Assembly: GCA_016213845.1 (NCBI GenBank)
Contig: JACQZN010000013.1
Location: 62,001-126,000, forward strand
Length of the DNA: 64,000 nt
DNA from: Candidatus Wallbacteria bacterium
GTDB lineage: Bacteria; Muiribacteriota; UBA6191; JACPRK01
Direction of reading: 5' to 3'
Part shown: positions 43,382-51,100 of the stretch, in pieces
How positions within the stretch are numbered: the stretch's first letter is position 1
Layout: every line of letters starts with the position of its first letter
The notes under the pieces: model-generated
Told to the model about the DNA's origin: nothing
Databases searched by the model: none
Seen by the model: the letters and a program-made list of their open reading frames with translations, nothing else
Translations under genes and position numbers: made by a program

Positions 43382-43966
43382 ATGAACGCGCGCGATAAAT
43401 CGGGAGCGGTGGGCGCCTCGGACGTCCGGGGCCCGGGACGCCTGGCGGTGGGCGCGTTCGTGGCCTGGCACGTGATCGCCATCGTCTGCGCGGGACTGGC
43501 GCTGCCCGAACCGGCTCGGGGGTGGCTGGTCTCCGCGGTCGGCCCCTACCTGCGAGCGACGGGGTGCTGGGAGGTATGGGACATGTTCGCGCCGAACCCG
43601 CCGGTCGTGAACACGCGCTTGTCGGCGCGCGTGACGCTGGCCTCGGGCGAGGTGCGGCTGTGGCGGTTTCCCGGGTTGGAAGGGCTGTCGATGGCTCAGA
43701 GGACGCTGCGACAGCTCGACCGACAGTGGAGCGATCGACTGTCGCGCCCCGAAAACGCGGCGGCCTGGCCCGACGCGGCTCGGTACATCGGGCGGTTGCA
43801 CGAGCGGCAGGGGCTCGCGCCCAGACGGGTCGAGCTGATCCGGGAGCAAGTCGACATCCCGCCGATGGGAGCGCCTCGGGAGCAACGGGGCCGTGGCAGG
43901 AGTGCCCGAACGCGTCGCGAGGTTTGCTTCTTCACCCTGGAGCTGCCGGCGGGAGAGGGGTCATGA
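43382..43966 (+). CDS. HTTM-partner membrane protein
   Basis: This is a 194-residue protein with one clear membrane helix (LAVGAFVAWHVIAIVCAGLA). It has the conserved motif GCWEVWDMFAPNPPVVNTRL, which marks the small proteins that accompany HTTM (vitamin K-dependent gamma-carboxylase-like) membrane proteins. The C-terminal half is basic (RQLDRQWSDRLSRPENA, REQRGRGRSARTRREV). Its TGA overlaps the ATG of the HTTM gene (ATGA), so the two are translationally coupled. The function of such pairs is not known; a joint membrane complex is likely. Confidence 0.8.
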   Translation: MNARDKSGAVGASDVRGPGRLAVGAFVAWHVIAIVCAGLALPEPARGWLVSAVGPYLRATGCWEVWDMFAPNPPVVNTRLSARVTLASGEVRLWRFPGLEGLSMAQRTLRQLDRQWSDRLSRPENAAAWPDAARYIGRLHERQGLAPRRVELIREQVDIPPMGAPREQRGRGRSARTRREVCFFTLELPAGEGS

Positions 43967-44901
43967 CGACCGAAAGTGAAAACCGGGGACACACGACCTA
44001 TTTTGAAAAAATAGGTCGTGTGTCCCTGGTTTTCCTCTTCGCGCCGGAGTCCGCTCGCACGCTGGCGATCGTGCGCATCCTGGCGGGCGTGTGCAGTCTG
44101 GCGTACGGGCTGGCGATAGCACCGGACCTGGCGCGCTGGTTCGGGCCCCAGGGCGTGCTCTCGGCGGCGGCGGCCGCGAGGTTACCGGCGCAAGTCGGCT
44201 TCGACGTGATCTCGATGCTTCCGGGCGACGGCGCGGCGCTGGACGGCTTCCACGCCGCGTTCATGCTGGCCGCGGCGGGGATGACGCTGGGGTTCTGGGC
44301 CCGCGCCAGCACGGCCGGCGTGTTCTTCGGCCTGCTCGCGTTCCACGCCCGCAATCCGCTGCTGCTTTCCAGGGGGGACGCGCTCTTGAGAATGGTGACG
44401 CTCTACCTGGCGTTCTCGGGCGCCGGCCGCGCGCTCTCGCTGGACGCCTGGCTCCAGGGGCGCCAGGGAACGCCCCCCGCCTCGCCGCTCATCGCGCCAT
44501 GGCCGCGCCGGCTCATCCAGATCCAGGTCTCCGTCATGTACGTCTGCACGGTCTTCTGGAAGCTGGGCGGCGATCTCTGGGTGGACGGCTCGGCCGTCTA
44601 CTACGCCGCCCGCCTGGAGGACTTGCAGCGCCTGGCCGTGCCGCTGGTGTTCGATCACGCAGCGCCGGTGCGGCTCCTCACCTGGGGCACGCTCGCGCTG
44701 GAGCTGGCGCTGGGCCTGCTCCTGTGGGTGCCCCGGCTGCGCCGCCCCCTGCTCGCCGCCGGCATCGCCTTCCACCTGTCCATCGAGCTGACCATGAACC
44801 TCTTCCTCTTCCAATGGGTCGTCCTCGCCGCCCTCCTCTCCTTCGCCAAGAATAGGGGCCACTCGACTTGCCGAAAACCGGGGACACACGACCAATTTTG
44901 A
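43963..44901 (+). CDS. HTTM-domain membrane protein with palindrome-derived N- and C-termini
   Basis: This is a 312-residue polytopic membrane protein of the HTTM family, the horizontally transferred transmembrane domain related to gamma-glutamyl carboxylase. The conserved part starts FAPESARTLAIVRILAGVCS near residue 25 and has about seven hydrophobic segments, including QIQVSVMYVCTVFWKLGGDL and RLLTWGTLALELALGLLLWV. Residues 6-24 (ENRGHTTYFEKIGRVSLVF) are encoded entirely by a 57-nt palindromic element. The last 16 or so residues (NRGHSTCRKPGTHDQF) and the TGA stop are encoded by a second copy nested in another palindrome. The gene is thus bounded on both sides by the element, yet its frame remains open. 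It may still be functional, or may have lost its original ends. Confidence 0.8.
   Translation: MTTESENRGHTTYFEKIGRVSLVFLFAPESARTLAIVRILAGVCSLAYGLAIAPDLARWFGPQGVLSAAAAARLPAQVGFDVISMLPGDGAALDGFHAAFMLAAAGMTLGFWARASTAGVFFGLLAFHARNPLLLSRGDALLRMVTLYLAFSGAGRALSLDAWLQGRQGTPPASPLIAPWPRRLIQIQVSVMYVCTVFWKLGGDLWVDGSAVYYAARLEDLQRLAVPLVFDHAAPVRLLTWGTLALELALGLLLWVPRLRRPLLAAGIAFHLSIELTMNLFLFQWVVLAALLSFAKNRGHSTCRKPGTHDQF
43978..44034. repeat. 57-bp palindromic element inside a coding region (copy 1)
   Basis: A 27-nt left arm beginning GAAAACCGGGGACACACGAC (43978-44004) pairs with the right arm (44008-44034) around the 3-nt loop GAA. There is one mismatch. It lies in the 5' part of the HTTM gene and is translated in frame. 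The palindrome keeps the same outer 22 nt as copy 2, but the inner bases differ (CTATTTT against CAATTTT), with compensating changes in both arms. Confidence 0.95.
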
Positions 44902-44955
44902 AAAAATTGGTCGTGTGTCCCCGGTTTTCCAAATTGGGGCAAGTCGAGTGGCCCC
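44855..44955. repeat. Nested palindromes (copy 2 inside a second element)
   Basis: The inner palindrome has perfect 27-nt arms at 44873-44899 and 44903-44929 with loop GAA, the same family as the element at 43978. The outer palindrome has perfect 18-nt arms GGGGCCACTCGACTTGCC (44855-44872) and its complement (44938-44955). Eight extra bases (CAAATTGG) separate the inner and outer right arms. The nested structure lies between convergent genes. It contains the stop codon of the HTTM gene and probably also works as a terminator. Confidence 0.95.
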
Positions 44956-44969
44956 GTTTTCTTTTGTTG

Positions 44970-46418
44970 CTACTGGCGGGCGAGCTCGACGCGGTTGCGG
45001 CCGGATTGCTTGGCGCGGTAGAGGGCCATGTCGGCGCGGTGGATGAGCTCGTCCTCGGGGCCGCGGTCAGAGGCGGTGAAGCTGGCGACGCCGATGCTGA
45101 CGGTGACGGAGCGGTCGGGCAGGATGGGCTGAGCGGCGACCTGATTGCGGACGCGCTCGGCGAGGAGTGCGGCGCCGTCCAGGTCGGTGTCGGGGAGGAT
45201 CATGACGAACTCCTCGCCGCCGTAGCGCGCCACGGCGTCGACGCCGCGCTTGGTGTCGAGCAGCAGCGAGGCCAGCGCGCGCAGCACGGCGTCCCCTGTC
45301 TGGTGGCCGTAAGTGTCGTTGACCTTCTTGAAGTAGTCGATGTCGAGCAGCAGAAGAGAGAGCGGCTCTCCGTAGCGCTCCAGCCGGGTGAACTCGCGGC
45401 CGAGCAGCGCGCGGAACGTCCGGTAGTTGTAGAGGCCCGTCATCTCGTCGATCTTGGCCTGTCGCTCCAGAGCGAACAGCAGCTGGCTATTACGGAAGGC
45501 GATGGCGAGCCCGGGAGTGAGGAGCACCAGAAGGCGCATCTCGTCGGTCGTGAGGATGTCGGCGGCAGCGGAGAAGAGCCCGAGCATCCCCGGGCGCTTG
45601 CCTTGTCGATCGAATTGAAGGGTATGAATGAAGTAGCTCTCGGGCGTCTGGGCCGCGGGCGGTGGGCGGTGCTGCCAGAGCATCACGTGACGCACCGACG
45701 AGGGGACCGCACCCTGGTCTCGTTCCAGTGCCATCAGCGTCTGCTGGCGGACCTCTTCGGCGAAGTGGGGAGGGCAGTCCGTGGAGAGCCAGTGGAGCAT
45801 GATCCAGCCCTCGCTCTCGGGCAGGGCCAGTGCCGCCGCGTCGAAGTGGAACAGCTCGGCCAGCTTCGACAGCGTGATCTCGACTCCAAGGGCGGCCTCG
45901 GCCTCCTGGCGCTCGATGTTGGAGCGGTAGATGTCATTGAGGAAAACCAGCGCCCGCTCGTGGGCGCGCATCTGTGCTTCCAGAGCGCTGCGCGAGAGCA
46001 GCACGCGCAGACAGTCGACCAGCGGCGCCAGCGACGACCACTCGTACTCGACGGAGGCGACGACTCCTCCCACGACGGCCTCGCCCTCCCAGACGGGGTA
46101 GCAACGCGCGGTAACTGCGTGCTGGGGAAGCTCGATCGAAAGCGCCTCCCCCCTGGGCGGCGACGCCGCGCTGCCCTTGACGCCCAGGTCCGCCAAAGTC
46201 TCCGAGAGCGAGCGCGAAAGCGCCGCCGAGCCGTCTTCGCCCAGCCGTTCCCGGGCGGCCGAAGTGAGGAACGGTCGGAATCCGGCCGGTTCTTGCGACG
46301 TGAAGAACCCCAGGTACCCGGGCGCCGCCGCGCGCTCCAGGGCTGCCGCCAGTGCCTCGACTCCCCCGCCCGAGGCCGCGGCGGAAACCAGCTCAGCAAT
46401 GATGGCAGAAAGGGTCAC
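44970..46418 (-). CDS. GGDEF diguanylate cyclase
   Basis: This is a 482-residue cytoplasmic enzyme making c-di-GMP from two GTP. The N-terminal 290 residues contain a GAF-like sensor region and a coiled segment (about 140-290). The GGDEF domain starts near residue 318: IDEMTGLYNYRTFRALLGRE, LLLLDIDYFKKVNDTYGHQT and the active-site motif ARYGGEEFVMILPDT. The last landmark is VTVSIGVASF. The active-site loop reads GGEEF, the normal active form. No EAL domain is present. A classical RxxD inhibitory site is not obvious to me before the GGEEF motif. It is convergent with the HTTM gene. Confidence 0.95.
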   Translation of the reverse strand: MTLSAIIAELVSAAASGGGVEALAAALERAAAPGYLGFFTSQEPAGFRPFLTSAARERLGEDGSAALSRSLSETLADLGVKGSAASPPRGEALSIELPQHAVTARCYPVWEGEAVVGGVVASVEYEWSSLAPLVDCLRVLLSRSALEAQMRAHERALVFLNDIYRSNIERQEAEAALGVEITLSKLAELFHFDAAALALPESEGWIMLHWLSTDCPPHFAEEVRQQTLMALERDQGAVPSSVRHVMLWQHRPPPAAQTPESYFIHTLQFDRQGKRPGMLGLFSAAADILTTDEMRLLVLLTPGLAIAFRNSQLLFALERQAKIDEMTGLYNYRTFRALLGREFTRLERYGEPLSLLLLDIDYFKKVNDTYGHQTGDAVLRALASLLLDTKRGVDAVARYGGEEFVMILPDTDLDGAALLAERVRNQVAAQPILPDRSVTVSIGVASFTASDRGPEDELIHRADMALYRAKQSGRNRVELARQ

Positions 46419-46472
46419 GGTAGACGGTTCCTGAGCTCCATGAGGCCCGACGAAGTCGGTTCGCTGTCGTCC

Positions 46473-46509
46473 ATCTACTCACTACTCGCTACTCACTACT
46501 CGCTACTCC
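46473..46509. repeat. CTACTCACTACTCG repeat array at a stop codon
   Basis: Plus-strand units of ACTCACTACTCGCT type read AGTAGTGAGTAGCGAGTAG on the minus strand. The array supplies the last residues (SSE) and the TAG stop of the gamma-carbonic-anhydrase-family gene. It is closely related to the TAGTCAG arrays elsewhere in the window. Confidence 0.75.
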
Positions 46510-47056
46510 TGTAGCTTCTCACGTACCCCAGGTAACTCTCTGCGCTCTCGCGCAGGTGGGCCGATTCCTCGGGGGTAAGCGGGCGCCGGACCTTGCCGGG
46601 GACGCCGACGACGAGTGAGCCTGGCGGGATCTTCGTGCCCGGGCTCACGACGGTACCGGCGGCGACCAGGCTCCCGGTGCCGACGACGACGTCGTCCATG
46701 ACGACGCTGCCCATGCCGATCAGGCAGAGGTCCTCGACGGTGCAGGCGTGGAGGATGGCGGAGTGTCCGACGGTGACGTCGGCGCCGATCACGGTCGGGT
46801 ACTTCTCGAAGGTGGCGTGGATGACCGTGTTGTCCTGGATGTTGGTGCGCTTGCCGATGCGGATGCGGTGGACGTCGGCGCGGATCACGGCATTGAACCA
46901 GACGTTGACACCCTCCTCGAGCTCGACGTCGCCGATCACGCGCACGCCGGGCGCCAGCCAGACGGAGGGGTCGATCACGGGCCAGCGGCCCCGGTAAGGC
47001 ATCAAGGTGGCGGCGTCCCACTCGCCTGCTACTGCGGGTGTCGGTTTGCGGCTCAT
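46496..47056 (-). CDS. Gamma-carbonic-anhydrase-family left-handed beta-helix protein
   Basis: This is a 186-residue cytoplasmic protein of the YrdA/CaiE-type gamma-carbonic anhydrase family. It is made of hexapeptide repeats that form a left-handed beta-helix trimer. Key segments are VWFNAVIRADVHRIRIGKRT, NIQDNTVIHATF, and VTVGHSAILHACTV. The His in HAT and the two His in VGHSAILH are the expected metal ligands. Catalytic activity in this family is variable, so enzyme function is not certain. Its ATG overlaps the SAM hydrolase stop by 4 nt. The stop codon comes from a repeat unit. Confidence 0.9.
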   Translation of the reverse strand: MSRKPTPAVAGEWDAATLMPYRGRWPVIDPSVWLAPGVRVIGDVELEEGVNVWFNAVIRADVHRIRIGKRTNIQDNTVIHATFEKYPTVIGADVTVGHSAILHACTVEDLCLIGMGSVVMDDVVVGTGSLVAAGTVVSPGTKIPPGSLVVGVPGKVRRPLTPEESAHLRESAESYLGYVRSYRSSE

Positions 47057-47886
47057 TCGGGTTCTCCCTTCAAGATGGCGACTTCCAGGCGGGCGCCGGC
47101 TTGCGAGACACCCAGCACCCGGGCGGCGGAGTACTCCCGGATGGAGATCTCGAGCGTCCCGGAGCTGCCCCAGATGACGACGGGCGCTCCCGGCGGCGCT
47201 GTCTCGTAGGTCGAAGCCAGCCGGGTAAGCGAGGCGCCCCCGGGGACCGCCAGCGAAAAGGGGTGGCGATCGAGCAGCTCGCCAAAGCGCTCACGCGGCA
47301 GGTTGGTGATGAGATTTCCGAAGGTGTCGATGCGCAGAACGGCGCCTTCCCATCGCTCCAGCTCCGCGGAATGCGGCTCGAGCTGCCTGGGCTGGGGGAC
47401 CGCCAGACGGGCGTACTCTGCCACCCGCGCCAGGAATGCCTCCGGGCTTTGGCCGCTCATGAGGCGCCCCGCTGCCTGGGCGAACACGTCACGGGCGTGG
47501 AACGTGCTCGACGGTACCTCCCAGGTCGGCCGGATCTGGTACGTCTGCACGCCCGTTTCCCGCTCCAGCGCCGGCGAGAGTAGTCCGTTGTCCGGTGCCA
47601 CGAACGTGTAGCGGTCCGTCTTGACTACGAGCGCCGGCCGCGAGCCGCCCACCCCGGGATCGACGACCGCCAGGTGAAACGTCCCCGCCGGAAACGACGC
47701 GCACGCCTCCCTCAGGAGCATCGCCCCTCCGAAGATGTCGTGTGCCGGGACGGCATGCGTGACATCCACCAGCGTCAGCTCGGGGCAGTGCCCCAGCAGC
47801 ACCCCCTTCACCGCCGCCACGTAGGGGTCGCTCCCCCCGAAATCCGACAGAAACGTCAGGATCGGTCTCACCCCACCAGGATACAT
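47053..47886 (-). CDS. SAM hydrolase (S-adenosyl-L-methionine hydroxide adenosyltransferase, DUF62)
   Basis: This enzyme splits S-adenosylmethionine into adenosine and methionine using water. It has 277 residues from the ATG at 47886; a GTG at 47871 would also give a typical family start. Landmarks are ILTFLSDFGGSDPYVAAVKG, LVDVTHAVPAHD, FHLAVVDPGVGG and FVAPDNGLL. A C-terminal beta domain contains RIDTFGNLITNLP, typical of the family. It is transcribed divergently from the first giant Ig-repeat gene and coupled to the gamma-carbonic-anhydrase-family gene by an ATGA overlap. Confidence 0.93.
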   Translation of the reverse strand: MYPGGVRPILTFLSDFGGSDPYVAAVKGVLLGHCPELTLVDVTHAVPAHDIFGGAMLLREACASFPAGTFHLAVVDPGVGGSRPALVVKTDRYTFVAPDNGLLSPALERETGVQTYQIRPTWEVPSSTFHARDVFAQAAGRLMSGQSPEAFLARVAEYARLAVPQPRQLEPHSAELERWEGAVLRIDTFGNLITNLPRERFGELLDRHPFSLAVPGGASLTRLASTYETAPPGAPVVIWGSSGTLEISIREYSAARVLGVSQAGARLEVAILKGEPE

Positions 47887-48167
47887 CACCCACCCCTGCC
47901 CCCCAGCCCCTCGGCCCGGCGCGCGCAGGTCGACGGCCGCCCCTCCCCCCCCGCTCCTCCCGAGCAGACCGCGAAGCGGTCGTGTCGAGGGTCGAAATCC
48001 CGGTACAGGTAGACGCCACGCGGTATCCTTCGCGCTCCCCACGGGCTCTTGCGCTTGGTCTCGCACACATTCGGCCGCCGGCATCTGCAATTTGTCCTCA
48101 GTCTTGCCGATATCCGTATCGGACCCCGTCTCTCTGTCGGGCCGGGCGGCCATTCGCAAACGAATCG

Positions 48168-51100
48168 ATGAGGACACCAACGACACTTCCGGGAATCGCC
48201 TCCGCGGGCGCGCTGCGTGCCGCTCTGGCGCTCGCGCTGCTGCTGCTAGCCGCAGGGCCGGCCGCGGCGCAACCGAAGCTGACGCTCGTCGGCTTCGTTC
48301 CGCCCGACCAGACCGTCACGAACCAGGGCTCGGCCGTCATCCGGTTCGACGTCGCCAACAACCCGGCCAACCGCTGCGACGTGACCATATTCCGCAATGA
48401 CGGCGCCTCGACTCTGGTGGCCGGCGTGCAGCCCGGCACGGGCCCCTTCTCGGTGACAGTCCCGCTGCCGCGCGGCGTCGACAACCGCGCTGTCACCTTC
48501 AGCGGCATTGTTCAGGACACGGTCACGGGCCAGCTGGCGGCCGGCAATCGCCAGCTCACCATCGTGGCAGACGATACGGCCCCCCAGCCGCCCACCATCC
48601 AGGCGCCCCCCTTCCCCGCCACGGTCAACACCAATGTCCTGACCGTGACCGGCGTCGTGCTGCGCGCCGACGGCACCCGCGAGACCTCGGGCACGGTCAT
48701 CATCACGCGCATCGACCCGCCCAACGCCGGCAGCGTGATCGGCGCCGGAGCGGTCCGGCTCGACGGAGCCTTCACGGCCACAGCCGACCTGACCAGCTTC
48801 ACCACCGGCGTCCCGGCCAACATCGGCTTCCGGGCCGACGACGGCGCCGGCAACAAGAGCACGGTCATCACGCGGCAGGTGACCAAGGCCCAGGTCGCGA
48901 ACCCGGTCATCAACAACGCCACGATGGACCCGCCGCCGGGCACGGTGACCAACAATCCGGCAGTCCTGATCCGGGGGAGCGTGACGGGCACCAACGGTCC
49001 CTTCACGGTCAACTTCCTGGTCGACGGCTTCCTGGAGAGCCAGGTTTTCCTGCTCAACAGCGGCGACAGCTTCACGCACACGCTGACGTTGGCCTCCGAC
49101 GGTGCGCACAGCATCGCGATCCGCGCCCAGAACAGCAATACGCCGCCCAACAGCGGCACGCTCGTCACGCTCGGACAGCTCACGCTGGACCGGGTCGCGC
49201 CCGCGGCCCCGGTCATCATCGACCCCAACCCGGTCGGCCCCACGCCGGTCGTGACCAGCGGGACCCTGCGAGTCCGAGGATTTTCGGGGGAGCGCAAGCC
49301 GAGCACGACCAGTACGGCGGCGCCCGTGGTGCTGGCCTCCGGCCCGCCCAACGTCTCCTTCGCCCCGGCCTCGCCGCTGCCGATCGACAACGCCACGGGC
49401 CAGTTCGAGACGCAGGTCAACGTCGCCAACCTCGAGGACGGCCAGCACCGGCTCACGTTTGCCGTGCGCGATGCGGCCGGCAACACGGGGCCGGGCTCTG
49501 CGGTCGACGTCTTCTTCATCAAGGACACGCGCGCCCCCGTCATCGACCAGGCTCGCGTGAACGGCACCATCGCCCCGCAGACCAACCCGGAGATCTTCGT
49601 CGGGCAGGGGACGGTCGATCTCCAGCTCCGCATCAGCGAGGAGCTCGTCAACGTGCCCAAGCTGGACGTCGTCCAGGCCGGCGGCAGCGCCCTGCCGGCG
49701 GGCGTCTCGAGCAACACGGCCACCATCTTCAACTACGTCTACGGCGCCATCCCAGGATTCGACGGCCCTGCGCGCATCCAGGTCTCGGGAGGGCGCGACC
49801 GCGCCGGCAACGTCCTGACGGCCGCAATCGACCGCCTGTTCATCGTCGACACGGTCGCCCCGCAAGTCACCAGCGTCACCCCGAAGGACGCTTCCACACT
49901 GGCGGTGAGCCCGGCCTTCATCCGGGTGACCTTCAAGGACCCGCCGTCCTCGGCCGGGACCGCGGCCGGCGCGGACCTGATCCAGAGCCGCATCATCCTC
50001 GAGGGCCCGCTCGGAAGCGGCTCGCAGACCATCCCCGGCACGGCCAGCGCCTTCGATCCCGTCACGCTCGACTTCGTGCCGACTCAGCCGCTGAAGACCG
50101 ACGGAACCTACCGCATTCGCGTCGTCGCCGTCGACAAGGTCCGCAACCGCTCCGAGAGCTTCAGCAGCACCTTCGTCTTCGACACGACCCCCATCGTGCC
50201 AAACGACTCGAACGTGCTTCCGAATCCCAAGGACGGCGCCTGCGTCAACGCCACGACCATTCCGGGCGGCGCCGCCACGCCCACCATCACGGTGCGGCTG
50301 ACCGATCCCCAGGTCGACCTCGCGCGCTCCACGATGGTTGTCCGCGACTTCTGCCGGATCCCGCCCACCGTCCCCGGCACGCTGGAAGCCGTCGCCCCCG
50401 ACACGCTCCGCTTCCGGTTCGCGCAGCCGCTCGCCACCGACGGGCGCCAGGACGGCGTCTACAACATCGGCGTCACCCTGCGCGACATCGCAGGCAACGT
50501 CAGCCAGGAGTTCAATCGCAGCTTCCGCTACGACACCCTCAACCCTTCGGTCGCCGGCACCTTCCCGACTTCGAATAGTGCTGTCTCGGGTCCGCTGCGA
50601 GCGGTCGACGCCCTGCTTTCGGACCCGCGCTTCGACAACTGCCGCGAGCGCTGCGGCATCGATCGCACCGGCAGCACCACCGGCCTGCAGCTGTTCCTGG
50701 TGACCCCCAACCCGAACACCAACCGCAACCGCAACCAGCCGCTCCCCTTCAAGATCACGGGCACCCTGCGCTTCATCTCCGTCGGGAACCTCGACAAGGT
50801 GCTGCTCGAGCTGGTCGGCCCCGATCTCGCCTCCAACGGCCTGCGCACCGACGGCACCGACGACGGCGTCTACCGTCTGGAGGCGGTGGCCGTCGACGGG
50901 GCCGGCAACAAGAGCCCCCTCACCAGCGCCACCTTCTTCTACGACAACCTCACGCCGGATCTCTCGCTCGACAACGTTCGCGACGGCATTTTCCTCACCG
51001 GCGCAGACTTCACCCTCACCGGCAACACCGCCGACGACCCGGGCGGCAGCGGAGTCGAACGCGTCACCGTGTCTCTCGAGTCGATCGACGCCAACAACTC

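Noticed and set aside
44855..44955. Reading the nested palindrome as only a rho-independent terminator
   Set aside because: It may stop transcription, but the same 27-nt arms occur within a coding sequence at 43978, so a repeat-element origin explains more.
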